A stretch of 64,000 nucleotides of DNA from Clonostachys chloroleuca (taxonomy: Eukaryota; Ascomycota; Sordariomycetes; Hypocreales; Bionectriaceae), in the NCBI GenBank assembly GCA_037952775.1, contig JBANAY010000003.1:22816001-22880000 (forward strand), read 5' to 3'. Positions 35,241-45,734 of the stretch are shown here, piece by piece. The position numbers were made by a program, and so were the translations under genes. Below the pieces are notes generated by a model. The model was not told where the DNA came from. It did no database searches and was given only the letters and a program-made list of their open reading frames with translations. Position 1 is the stretch's first letter. Every line of letters begins with the position of its first letter.

Positions 35241-36424
35241 TTACAATCCGTCAAGAGGTCGGTACACCTTCATCCAACGCTGTGTTTCAGTTAGCTTTAC
35301 CATACGACCCAGCTTAAAACAATTCGGTTTGCTTACCTTATCATACGGCTTTTCGGGGTCAACGAAGCGAACATCAGTGGCCAGACGGATCTTGTTCTCC
35401 GGATCCTTGTTCTTGCAGCTTGCGTGGACCATGAAGGGGTTGTGGAAGATAACGTCGCCTGCTTCGTACTCTGCAATCAACCACTTGCGTTTGGTTTCTT
35501 TCCCATATGCCACGGTGTCGCGGCTGAGGAAGCCGCCGTCGTTCATGTTCTTGTTGAAGGCGCTTATCCTCTCCTCGTCGGTCAAGTTATGCGCATTATC
35601 AGCAAAGTCTTTCTCGGTCTTCATCCCAATGTCCGTGGACCTCTCGAGATACATTAGGCCGCCACCTTGAAGCGAGACATCGCCGATTGGAACCCAAGCT
35701 GTCAAGCTTGTGGGCGGACCTGCACGGAGGTACATTTGGTCAAAGTGCACAGGGGTCAGTTCACTGTTGGGCACAAAGGCTCTCAGCATGGTGCGCTGCA
35801 GCATCTGAGGGTTCTTCCAGCCCATGAAGCGGCTCACAAACTGCCGAAGCTCTGGGCATTGACAGAAGTCGACGTAGAAAGGAGCCTCGTGGGCTGAGAC
35901 CATGAGCTCTACGTATTTATCGCTTTCGGGGTCGTCCTTTAGGCCAAATAAACGACGTAAATTGCCAGGCGGCATGTATTTTCGAGTATCGGCACCAGAG
36001 AAGATGCCTTCTACGGCGTCAGTGCCGGGTTTCAGCAGGCCGCTGGGAGCCATGTGCTCAAAGTAGGCACGGCGACAGGCAAGTGAGGTTTCTTTAGGGA
36101 TACACTTCTTGATCTAAAGCCCCCAAAGGTGTTAGTATTGTACGATACTGAGGCATCTGGATTTGGGTGGGCTGAACGCACAAACAGGTAGCCATCGCGT
36201 TCATAACGCTCGTGCATAATCTCAAGAGGAGTGTCAACGGCCGTTGGCTGGAGGTATCCTACTGAACCGGGCTCCATGGGGCCAAAGTTGGACTGTAGGT
36301 CGAGCGTATCTGGATCAACTGGATAGTAGCTGCCATAGCCATCGTCTACAGTAGACTTGAGATCCTTACTCGGTGGAATCACCGAGGATTGTGCTTGAGG
36401 CGTGTCGATACGGCTGGGGGCCAT
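35241..36424 (-). CDS. Phytanoyl-CoA dioxygenase (PhyH) family 2-oxoglutarate/Fe(II) oxygenase
   Basis: Exons 36424-36182, 36113-35337 and 35279-35241, giving 352 aa. The last intron (57 bp) is a multiple of three and would read through as 19 extra residues. Splicing gives PEKPYDKRWMKVYRPLDGL, split as PEKPYDK and RWMKVYRPLDGL, the normal end of this family. Iron ligands are seen in HFD (His204, Asp206) and MVHAS (His311); Arg324 in IRLATDVRF would bind 2-oxoglutarate. The N-terminal 80 residues are variable, with DGYLF at the start of the fold. ATG 36424 is chosen because upstream in-frame sequence lacks ATG. No targeting signal is obvious. It is divergent from a Zn2Cys6 regulator, so both may act on one substrate; the substrate is unknown. 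Confidence 0.9.
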
Positions 36425-37001
36425 CTTGTGTTTGACGAGAGCTGGGCGATTCAGGTAAATATCAGCAAAAGAACTGGAGAAATCGTCAATTTTTGTCCCT
36501 AAACAAGTCTCGAGAAATTTTTCATGGCCAGGAGAAATAATGTATTTATGAACCACGATGGGGGCTGGCGGTATTCATGCTGATCAAGGGATATTCATGT
36601 TACGGCCGAGCGATGTTCATCACGACCCACTACATAGTAGCTAACGTCAATCGAGGAAGCAATACGAGACGATTGGCGAATAGAAACAAGCGGTATTCAG
36701 ATTATTGGTGTCAAGCTGCATCATGTCGCCTCTGACTCGCGGCGGAAGAGTGGTGCCGTCAAGGTTTGGCCGTCTACAGCCGTCTATAACCATCGTGCGG
36801 GGTCACAGATCGTCTCTCTCCACAATCTCCAGATTCTCCCATCTATAACCGTCTACTACCGGCATCTGTTGGCGTCCCGGCCTTGCTTTCCTCCAAGTTC
36901 ATTCCACCCGGTGACCGACAGTACCGTGACCAACCCTGGCTTCCCCATAGTCGTGTGAATAGCCTTGCTCCACTGACTGAGTTCTTTGAGAACACCGAAA
37001 G
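36425..37001. promoter_or_regulatory. Divergent promoter between PhyH oxygenase and Zn2Cys6 regulator
   Basis: 577 bp between two outward-facing ATGs. It contains closely spaced related strings (CCGTCTACAGCCGTCTATAACC near 36770-36791, split as CCGTCTACAG and CCGTCTATAACC, and CCGTCTACTACC near 36850) that could be repeated factor sites. Confidence 0.45.
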
Positions 37002-39257
37002 ATGACTAAAGGTCTCGGCCTGCGCCAGTATTGCGCGTGTGTCAGATGCCGAGGGCGCAAAATCAAGTGTGATCTGTGAGTACCCTTTGAACAGTCAATA
37101 TAACCTTGTATCGCGGGGAGGTAACTAGTTGTAACTGACACTGGACTCGTCCTTAGCCAGAGCGTAGGGGAACCGGGTAAACCACCCTGTGCTAAATGTG
37201 CGCGTGAGGGCGCGGAGTGTGTAATCGCCCAATCTCGGCGCGGTGGTAACTATTCCCACCTTCGTGGGTCGCGCCAAAAAGCACCAAACAAAGCTGTCCA
37301 GGAACCTGCAGCCTTCACACCATCAAGTGACCATGTTTCACCTCATCAGCACAAACCTGGTGATCATGATAGTTTACAGAACCCATCTGATGCCTTACTT
37401 ATCCTCGCCCATGCAGCCGAACAGCCAGATGAACAAATTGGAGCCGAGACTGCCGTGATAGGAGCAACTTACGTTGGTGGAGATCTATCATCAATATCCC
37501 AACCAACCGCAAGGGCTGGGAGAACAGCTAAGAACCCCAAACAGGTTGTAACCCTATCAAGATCAAATGAGCCAGATCATTTCATCGCTGAGCATTATGG
37601 CCCTATCCAAGACGGCTCTCTGGACCTGACAACAATTACGAAGCTTGTTCGGCAGTAAGCAAATACCCAAGCCCCAGGTTCTATCAATGACTAATGAACT
37701 CTAGTTATGCAGAAAATTATCACCAATTTCTCCCCATCTGCCCAGCGTCTACGTTACAAACTGAAAATATCCTTCGAACAATTGAACATGAGCCTTTTCT
37801 TTTAACTGCCATTCTTGTGGTAGCCTCGCAGAGCCAACTAGACTTTGCGAGTGTACATGAGTCAATCTGGAAGCATATGAAACAGCTGATTATAGATGTG
37901 GTCCTTGGAGCGGCTGGTGCACGCAGTGTCGGATGCGTTGAAGGTCTATTACTTCTTGGAGAGTGGACCATGCAGGATCAGACCAAAGATGGCGGAGAAG
38001 GGGCTGCTTGGTCAGTTCTAGGGCTGGCCGTACGGACTGCATATCTCCTTCGACTGGAAGACAGCTCTTTCAAGACTCCTGGAGAAGAGAACGATGCCAG
38101 CCTTGTGCGGAACCGTCTGGCTTGGACGTGTATGTACGTCCCGTGATCACAAGATGCTTCCTCACTGACTTGATTTAGTCACATATCTTTCAGACCGCCA
38201 AATATCAATCCGGATGGGGCAGGCATTCTGGTGCAGAGGGCCAGCCCTTTCCACGAGATTCACAGCCCAAGACTTCCCGACCCTCCAGGCCAAACAAGCC
38301 GGCGACGAAGACTTCGCATCCTTGGTACAAGCTCAGCTTGAGCTAACCACGTTGTTTGGCAATGCGCACGACATTTTGTTTGCTTCAAGGTCACGCACTG
38401 CTGAATTGATGATGCGCGGGGACTACTCCAAATATGTTGATGACACTGTTCGAGCAATGGCGGCGTGGCAACGCGTTTGGGGGTCAATATCCGTCTCATC
38501 CCATCTCACTAGCTGCTTGTCCTTGACGTATGAATACCTTCGGCTTTACGTCAATGCGTTCGCTTTCCAAGCTGTCCTTTATCGAACCTCAGTGATGAGA
38601 AGTTCTGATCGACAGACCACCACAGATGCCTCTCGCGCGTCGATGATGTTTCCAGACTCAACAATGGCGTCCCCAGATGCGAGACCGATATACGAGGCGA
38701 TTGATGCTGCAGAGAAGATGCTCAAAATTGTGACCGAGGAAATAAACCCCGGGAAACACCTTCGCTACATGCCAGCACGATTCTATCTGTAGGTCTGCTG
38801 CCCGTCATATTGACCTCCATCTTACTCAACTTTTCGCAGATATGAGATTCACTCTTCTGTGTTCCTTTATAAAGCCCATGCTGTTGGAGCCATCCCAACC
38901 GAGAAGTTCAGCGAAATGACAGAGCTCATGTGTAGATTTGTCACCACGCTCAAGTCTGCGGCCACGGATGAGGAACACATCGCCTCAAAGTTCGCAAAGC
39001 TGCTAGAACGGCTTTGGTTTCGCCGAGCCAACACCTCCGCGCCGGGGAGCCATTTGCAGTCCGGCATTGTAAATGATCGACTAATCGGGACGGAAATATC
39101 CGGCTTAATGGGCTCAGATCTTGCCGGGGGCCAAATTCCTCAATACGATGAGCTGATCTTGCCGGAATTTGATTGTGCAGACCCTATAGATGCTCTTTTT
39201 GCTATGCCACCAGTGTTCCCAATGGATCAAGCCGGCTTCTTCGGGTATGGAAACTAG
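37002..39257 (+). CDS. Zn2Cys6 transcription factor divergent from PhyH gene
   Basis: Exons 37002-37075, 37157-37654, 37705-38129, 38179-38788 and 38840-39257; introns 81, 50, 49 and 51 bp; 674 aa. The zinc cluster is split by the first intron: CACVRCRGRKIKCDL then PPCAKCAREGAEC, followed by SRRGGNYSH, a linker seen in Aro80-like regulators. The fungal-specific domain is clear across splices, for example VRHYAENYHQFLPICP and AWTFTYLSDRQISIRMGQAFW (split AWTFTYLSDRQ and ISIRMGQAFW). The C-terminus is acidic and could activate transcription. Resemblance to amino-acid-catabolism regulators is suggestive only. Head-to-head placement makes the oxygenase its most likely target. Confidence 0.9.
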
Positions 39258-40017
39258 TGTAGAGAAGACATTGCCGTGATAATTGTATCATTTGTATGCA
39301 GCCTACTGATTATTTTTTTCTTGGATCCTGTTATAGCTCAAGGAGTCCCCTTTTGCTCCAGTAGACCGCCCTTAATATATCCGGGTGGTATACAGATAAA
39401 AGATAATACTTGTTTTCGTTAACCTGTTTTCCAAGACCTAATAGCAAAAAGAACCATTCCCGACCCCAACCTGAACTCCTGCGCTACCTATCAGTTATGA
39501 CTACAGCTATGAGTTAAGGTTAGGTCGAACCCTATTAAGCTCTCGGGATGACTCTTAGTTTTTTTTCTACATTACAAACTGTGTCATGTGGCTACATCAC
39601 ACGTGGCCTGAACGCTTTTCTTTTGAACTTTTTTCTTTTGCCTCGTTCCCCTCTTACTGATAAAAGAATTGAGATGAAATTGAAATAACTATGGACGCAG
39701 CACAATGTTGAAATTGTCTTTACTTTGGTGACGAAATGAGCACCCACCCATCTTCTTGATGGCCTTTGACGAAACAATGCGGTAGAATGCAGACCCTCTT
39801 TCAAGGCTCCTCTCTGAGGACTGCTCTCAATAGCGTTGGTCCTAGTGTGTGAGATATAGCATATATTCCTGTTAGGTTCTAGCTAGCTAGTTGACCTATA
39901 TGTCCGTTGGTTAAATAGGGGCTTAAGAGATTACGTGGATCAGATCTATGTAACCACAAGAGCTTCTCACTAAGTAGGTCTAATTACAAACCAACAACAT
40001 CAACAGTATTTGGTACG
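39258..40017. other. Intergenic, no gene recognised
   Basis: 760 bp of 3' flanks; nothing supported. Confidence 0.5.
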
Positions 40018-40809
40018 CTACATGTCGGTTCTGTTCGGCCATTTCCAACAACGAACGAGCCTGCTTTGAAGTGCAGGGTACGCCGCATAGCCGCCTGCAT
40101 GGCAAATCAGCTCAGTGCGCTCTTTGGTCTCTACCTGGTTGTTTGGACCACCCAAGCCGTACCACGAATGGATACTGCAGTACTCCGCAATGGTCGGAAG
40201 ACGTAAATTCTGTAGCTGGGGGATGTCAAATACCACCCAGGCTCGCTGCCGATATAGTCGACGCAAGTCGTGGGGATACCACGTTGCACCTTGTATCCCT
40301 TCATACATGCAGTTGTCGTAATTGACAGTTGCATGAACGCTTGTACCTTCCAAATAGGGCAGATTATGTACCGACTGCCCGCATAGCTGGATTACCAGCT
40401 CTTGAAAGTCTGCAATACTGTTGGAAAGAGTATTAGTCAACAGGTCGAAGCCGCAACTAGCCATGAAACTGAATGGAAGGTCACTCCACCCGGCAAAACC
40501 AAGTTCATACATCCCCCCCGATCCGTATATCCCTGATTCGTATATAGGGAACAACCGTTTGGAACATCCCAAAATCGCCGAGAATATAGTTTAGGGGTAT
40601 TCTTATAAATTTGGATCTCCGAATGTTTAGGTATTAGTATCTTGAGCACCTCCGAGATAATCGCGCCATAGCAGGTCAACATATACTCACGAACATATCT
40701 AAGTAGGCTAGACTCTCGACGTATTTATATTGAATATTTATATCTTAATAGAATATACTAGTTCTAATAATGAAAAGGATCAGATACAGACTCTTCAGGA
40801 ATAAATACT

Positions 40810-40814
40810 ATTAT
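40810..40814. repeat. Target-site duplication, left copy (ATTAT)
   Basis: ATTAT directly before the left LTR; the same five bases follow the right LTR at 44537-44541. Five-base duplications are typical of LTR-retrotransposon integrase. Confidence 0.85.
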
Positions 40815-40993
40815 TGTCGGGATAGCTAGTTAGTCAGGGCTCTTGCGATCACGTGGCCTAACCACGTGACCGCTCCAGCCTCTATTTAACCCCGGGCCAC
40901 GGGCCCGTAGGCCAGCTAGCTAGCTAGATAAGAACATACACAGAATACAACAGAACCTATCCAACAGCATATGCTAAGGAAGTCCTTCCAATA
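40815..40993 (+). repeat. Left LTR (179 bp)
   Basis: Matches 44358-44536 at every position except the second-last base (T here, C there). It contains an inverted pair of CACGTG E-boxes (TCACGTGG and CCACGTGA, about 40849-40867), a TATA-like CTATTTAA about 15 bp downstream, and a run of TAGC repeats. These could form the element's promoter. Confidence 0.9.
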
Positions 40994-41284
40994 CTGATCA
41001 GTGCTGCAAGGCAGCTACAGATCAGCTAAGAAGAAGAGATAGGATCTCCGAAATACTCAGGAAAGTGCAGTCCTTCTGTGAGTATTAATCCTATGCTACA
41101 GGCTAGAAGAAGTGAGTAGAATAACGACGCTGTTATCTTTCTGCAGCTTCAACTAGTTGCTTTAGAGACTGCTTGTTCCTCCAACGACGCTGTTGGCACT
41201 GGAAACACCTCTAAAGAGCGTCATATCACGCAGACAACGCTGCCCCTTTCAGTAGGCTAGGCAGCTAGTCGTGACACAGCTGTC

Positions 41285-43690
41285 TCAACGGACAGCTGTA
41301 TCGCGAGCCCACGAAGGAGCTGTCCGTACGAAGCTACGGCTTCGGACAGCTATTTCGTAGGAATCTGACGAGCCCGTCTGTGTGAGCCTTCCGGCCTGGA
41401 CAGCCGTATCGTCAGAGCCCGAAAAGCGCGTCTGTTCAAACCTTCCGGTTTGGACAGCTTCATCGCAAATCCCTGACCTTCCTGTCCTGACGAGCCTGCG
41501 GCTATGGACAGCTAGGTCAGCCAAACCCGAAGAATGCGTCTGTTCCAACCTGTATGGTTGGACAGCCCTACCGCAAGCCCGCGATCCCTCTGTCCGTACG
41601 AGCTTGTGGCTACAGACAGACGTATCGCGAAGACCCGACCGCTCTGTCCCGACGAGCCTGCGGCTACGGACAGCTGGATCGTACACCTTCGAAGAGCCTG
41701 TCTAACCCACCCTTCCTGCGTTAGACAGCTATCTCTAGCTAGAGGCAGCTAGAGGGAGTAACAAGGAAGAGGGGCTATTAGAGATCTAACTAGCTACCTA
41801 ATAGCTAGTTAAATAGCCCTACGGACCCTCTGGAAACCACCTTTGGGGACGGCTAACAGGAGCGACTGTTACATAGCTAGAGAGTATCTAGCAGTATGTA
41901 TGCCATTCAAGAGCTATCCCGCAACCCAAACGCCTGGCCAGGTAGCTACCTATCCACACGGTCTCTCTCGGTGGATAGGATCACGAAGAAACTGTCCGTA
42001 CGAGCCCGCGGCTACGGACAGCGATAACACTCGAACACGAAGGCCCTGTCTGCCTAGCCCGTCCCTCGCAGATACCAGCTTCGTGCCCATACGAAAAGCC
42101 TGTCTGACCTGCTTTCCTTCGTCAGACAGCCGTATCCCGAAGACCCGACCTCTCTGTCCTAACGAACCTACGACCACAGACAGCCGAGTCAGTCAACTCT
42201 GAAAAGCGTGTCCGTCTGAGCCCTCGAGCCCGGACAGCCTGACCGCCCATCTACGAATAGCCCGTCCGTACGAGCCCTACGAGAAGACGGCTATTTCAAT
42301 CTCAACTGAATGAACCCGACCAACTTGATCAATCAACCCGGACCTTTCGTTCCCTTTCATGATCACAAGCCCGGGAACACGGAGGACCTGATTGACCCCG
42401 AAACTGCCCCTGATCACGAAAATCCCTCAAGATGAGAGTTATATCTGACCGCTCCGACCCCTGTCAGACAGCCAATTCCTCTGCCGCGATAAGCCTGTCC
42501 GTACGAGCCTGTGGCTACGGACAACCGTATCGCAAGCCCCTGACCTACCTGTCTTGGCTAGCCCCTGACGACAGACAGCTAGATCAGGGATCCCTGACGA
42601 TCCCGTCCATCCAAGCCGACCCCACAGACAGCCAATTGGTCTGCAGCCGATAATCCTGTCTGGCCGGATTGAATACAACAGACACCCCTATCGTCAACCC
42701 ACGAAGCCCCTGTCCACACAAGCCGTTAGAAGTGGACAGCTTCACCGCTGAACCTGAAGACCCTGTCCGTGCTAGCCGAGAGCCACGGACAGCCATTTCG
42801 TCTTCCTTTGAAAGTGTTGTCTGGGGGCTAGCTAAGAGCCACAGACAGCTACTTCGCTGAACCTGATAACTCTGTCCGTGCTAGTCAAGAACTACGGACA
42901 GCTACATCATCTTCCCTTGAAGACCCTGTCCGTGCTAGTTGAGAACCACGGACAGCCTCTTCGTCTGACCCTGACGACCTTGTCTAATTGACCCGACTTC
43001 CTTGGACAGCCACATCGTCTTCCCTTGATGAATGCGTCCATCCGGACCGGCCAGCCCGGATGAACCCGTCGTCAAACAACTGCTTCTAACAGCAGCGAAA
43101 TCGTCCCTGCCGACACGATCGGACGAACCCGTCAATTTTAAACTAGCCCGGCTAGCTAGTTGTCTTTTCAACAGCCTTCGTTGAAGACCCTCGGTAGCTA
43201 ACACAGCCAATTTGCTAGCGAGTCTGACCAACCGAAGCCGGCCCGACCGATCCAACGAGACACACCTCTCGTGGCAACAGCTAGGTAACCTAGCTAGCTG
43301 TCTTGCCGTGTCTAATACAACCGAAAATGCCGGACCCTTCGGACCTGCTGACAGCAGCCTCTCCTTCCCTCTCTTGGACAGCTGTATCGCAAACCCACGA
43401 TCCCTCTGTCCACCTCTCCAGACCTCCTTGGACAGCCGTATCGCAAGCACGCGATAACCCCGTCCAACCTCCCTTTCCCTCGCGGACAGCCTAGTCAGTC
43501 GGGCCCGACTGACCTGTCTGCTATCTCATAATAAAGAAAAGACTGCCTGTGGTAGTTATCAGTCTACTTTCTCTTTCCCTCTTGGACAGCTGCGTCATGA
43601 CTCCGCGATAGCTCTGTCCGAGATTCCCTTCCCTCGTGGACGCCTTCGTCAGCCGAACCTGACGACCCCGTCCGCAACAGACAGCTTCTC
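41285..43690. repeat. Array of about 54-bp dual-hairpin modules (with gaps), further copies at 44165-44330
   Basis: About 35 imperfect modules. Each has arm C[T/C]GTC[C/T], an 18-nt loop, arm [G/A]GACAG, then a C and a 24-nt spacer that is itself a smaller dyad. Examples of arm A are 41992-42000 with 42013-42021 (CTGTCCGTA/TACGGACAG), 42763-42771 with 42784-42792 (CTGTCCGTG/CACGGACAG), 41698-41706 with 41720-41728 (CTGTCTAAC/GTTAGACAG) and 42100-42108 with 42121-42129 (CTGTCTGAC/GTCAGACAG). Spacer dyads include TATCG/CGATA (43439-43456), TCGTCAG/CTGACGA (43646-43665) and the perfect palindrome 43494-43513. Arms covary between modules. Blocks at 41740-41985, 42300-42450 and 43080-43360 are poor in modules. 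Confidence 0.88.
43533..43551 (+). repeat. Internal copy of the polypurine-tract sequence
   Basis: AAAGAAAAGACTGCCTGTG here repeats exactly at 44341-44359, where it forms the end of the interior and the first bases of the right LTR. The internal copy interrupts a hairpin module. Confidence 0.8.
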
Positions 43691-43739
43691 GGGCTTTGAA
43701 CCTAGCCCTGATCACTACAGCCCGTATCCTCAGGAATAC

Positions 43740-44150
43740 GATCAAGCCTCCGTCAACAGCTTCAACAGCTATGACCTGACGGACCTAGCGTTGATCGTAT
43801 TAGCCTAGATTCTCGAGCATCCGATCAAGCCTCCGTCAACGCCTTCAAAGATGACCGGTCTGACTAACGCCGCGTTGATCGCATTAGCCGCGATCCGCGA
43901 AGATAGGATCAGACGGCCTTGAAGATGACTAGTCTGACGGACCTAGCATTGATCGTGCGAGCCGAGACTCGCGAGAATACGATCACAACCCGGTCAACGG
44001 CTTCGAGAGCTCTCAGCCGGATAGACCGTAGGTTGATCGTATTAGCCGCTGTTCACGTGAATGCAATCAGGACCCAGTTAGCAGCTTCGCGAGCTGCCGG
44101 CTTGAGCGACCTATTGTTGATCGTATTAGCAGCTATTCTCAAGAGGTGGC
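43740..44150. repeat. Second dyad array, about five units of 74-84 bp
   Basis: Units run from GATCA to TTGATC and the linker GTATTAGCC. The first unit has GATCAA (43740-43745) facing TTGATC (43791-43796), with CCGTC (43750-43754) facing GACGG (43778-43782) inside. The fourth unit has CGGTC facing GACCG. This repeat family differs in sequence from the 54-bp modules but shares the nested-palindrome design. Confidence 0.75.
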
Positions 44151-44340
44151 TACGATGATGACAGCTACGGAAACCAGCTGCCGGACAGCTGCTTCAAGCC
44201 CCTATGAAAGACCTGTCTGTAACTCCCTTCCCTCTTGGACACCTTAGTCAACTAGACCCGACCTTCCTGTCTGTAATAGCCTTCCCTCCTAGACAGCCCG
44301 GTCAACTGGGCCTGACTAACTTGTCCGTGTTTCGCTTCAT

Positions 44341-44357
44341 AAAGAAAAGACTGCCTG
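44341..44357 (+). other. Polypurine tract of the LTR element
   Basis: AAAGAAAAGACTGCCTG immediately before the right LTR, the position used to prime plus-strand DNA in LTR elements. Only its first nine bases are pure purine. Confidence 0.5.
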
Positions 44358-44536
44358 TGTCGGGATAGCTAGTTAGTCAGGGCTCTTGCGATCACGTGGC
44401 CTAACCACGTGACCGCTCCAGCCTCTATTTAACCCCGGGCCACGGGCCCGTAGGCCAGCTAGCTAGCTAGATAAGAACATACACAGAATACAACAGAACC
44501 TATCCAACAGCATATGCTAAGGAAGTCCTTCCAACA
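44358..44536 (+). repeat. Right LTR (179 bp)
   Basis: Partner of the left LTR, ending CCAACA, followed by the ATTAT duplication at 44537-44541. Confidence 0.9.
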
Positions 44537-45734
44537 ATTATAATATTATCCTCTATATCATCAACAGGGATTGACCCCCTAGGACTATAATCAAAGTTCC
44601 AGTAAGTATACAACATTTCGAAAAACTTTAGGTCAAGGCCCCCTTTAAGCTATTGCATCCGGGAATAGCAGCAAGGCTGGTGGATACCTCCGACTGGGAT
44701 CTTCGCTCCGATCCATAGGCTATAAATCTTACAAATCAGCTCATACCGGATAAATTCCTTGAAAATTCATCATTGTTCATCAATACTTAAGATTTTAAGG
44801 TCAAAAAATATATTCATCAGTAAGCTCACATTAGGAGAATCCTTGTGAGAAGTCGGGATAGGCCTAACCTAGGAATTGCCAATAGGACCGGCAAGTATCT
44901 GTACAGTTTGCTTTACCGAGGTAATCCTCTATATACAGCAAGATACGGTTATAGAGTGCGAGGAGGGATCTCCATCCCTCGCGGTTATTAGGTCTCAGAA
45001 AAGGATTTAGAAGCTGTTTAGCTCCCCAGGTATTAAGGTGTTTTTCTACAGAGGTAACTCGCTCCGCTAGCGTGCATTTAGTAACATCTGCCTCTGGGAA
45101 AAGTATAACTACCATAAAATCCTGAATAAGAGAATCATCGTCAAGGAGGATATTCTGGGTATACTTGCGTTCAATATAATCAACATAATAGGAATACATA
45201 TTAAACATAGCAGGAGAGGCTCTAGATAGCGAGAGACATAGGTCAAGATCTTTAGTCAAGACCAGGATCTTGAGTTAATCTCGATCTCGACAGGAAGCTT
45301 CTGAAAAGGATCCATTGCTTGAGATTTGAGTGTTTCAATGAAGGCAGCGATGTACGATCGACTGATTCGACTGACGGCGAAGGTAACGATGTGTGACACT
45401 TGACTTGTCTGCAATGGAGCGACGAAGACAGCGATTTGCGAAATAGAGGGATTGTCGAAATGGACTTGAACTGTGCGGTTCATTCAGGTATGTTCGCAGC
45501 GGCCGGGGATGGCGGCCTTCAAATAGATGGAAGCAGCATTTTAAGGTTCATAAAAGTAGTCACGCCGACGAAAGAGTCATTACACCGGGCATAGCTATTA
45601 TTGGTGTTGAACCTTATGTACAGCCGGGCGCAAGTCTTGTAGCCGGGCAAAAAGGCTGAAGTTTAATGTGCTGTGATACTGGGTATGGTGTCAAGTTGTT
45701 TAATTCTTGGTGTTAAGGAATTTCCCCTTTTTTT

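Larger units (their letters stand above)
40815..44536 (+). mobile_element. Non-autonomous LTR retroelement with hairpin-array interior
   Basis: 3722 bp bounded by 179-bp direct repeats that begin TGTCGGG and end in CA (right copy) or TA (left copy), flanked by ATTAT. The LTRs differ only at that penultimate base, so insertion is recent. The 3.36-kb interior has no gag, protease, reverse transcriptase or integrase signature in any frame. A purine-rich stretch (44341-44357) abuts the right LTR where a polypurine tract belongs. I did not recognise a primer-binding site after 40993. The interior is dominated by two families of dyad-symmetric repeats. It must have been mobilised by another element's proteins. 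It lies inside an F-box pseudogene. Confidence 0.88.
40018..45315 (-). pseudogene. F-box protein gene, decayed and split by the LTR element
   Basis: The head is at 45315 (MDPFQKLPVEI, an F-box opening). A shift of frame near 45285 leads into ILVLTKDLDLCLSLSRASPAM and on through 44864 (GAKQLLNPFL, GWRSLLALYNRILLYIEDYLG). Between 44863 and 44542 the frame survives with scattered stops (IFKEFIRYELICKIYSLWIG; FEMLYTYWNFDYSPRGS). The LTR element then interrupts, and coding resumes from 40814 to 40018 (CYGAIISEVLKILIPKH; SCGFDLLTNTLSNSIADFQ; LYRQRAWVVFD). Adjacent TGATGA at the place of two expected codons looks like G-to-A change. F-box proteins recruit targets to SCF ubiquitin ligase; this copy cannot be functional. 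Family is inferred from the N-terminus and layout. Confidence 0.7.

Noticed and set aside
41285..42678. Tandem 18-residue repeat proteins in the hairpin array
   Set aside because: Because the module is about 54 bp, several frames on both strands stay open and give periodic peptides. None has a credible start, none spans the array, and the paired changes fit structure, not protein.
41285..43530. CRISPR-like array
   Set aside because: Repeats are imperfect and palindromic with similar-length variable parts, in a eukaryote, inside LTRs, with no cas genes. It does not have identical repeats with unique spacers.
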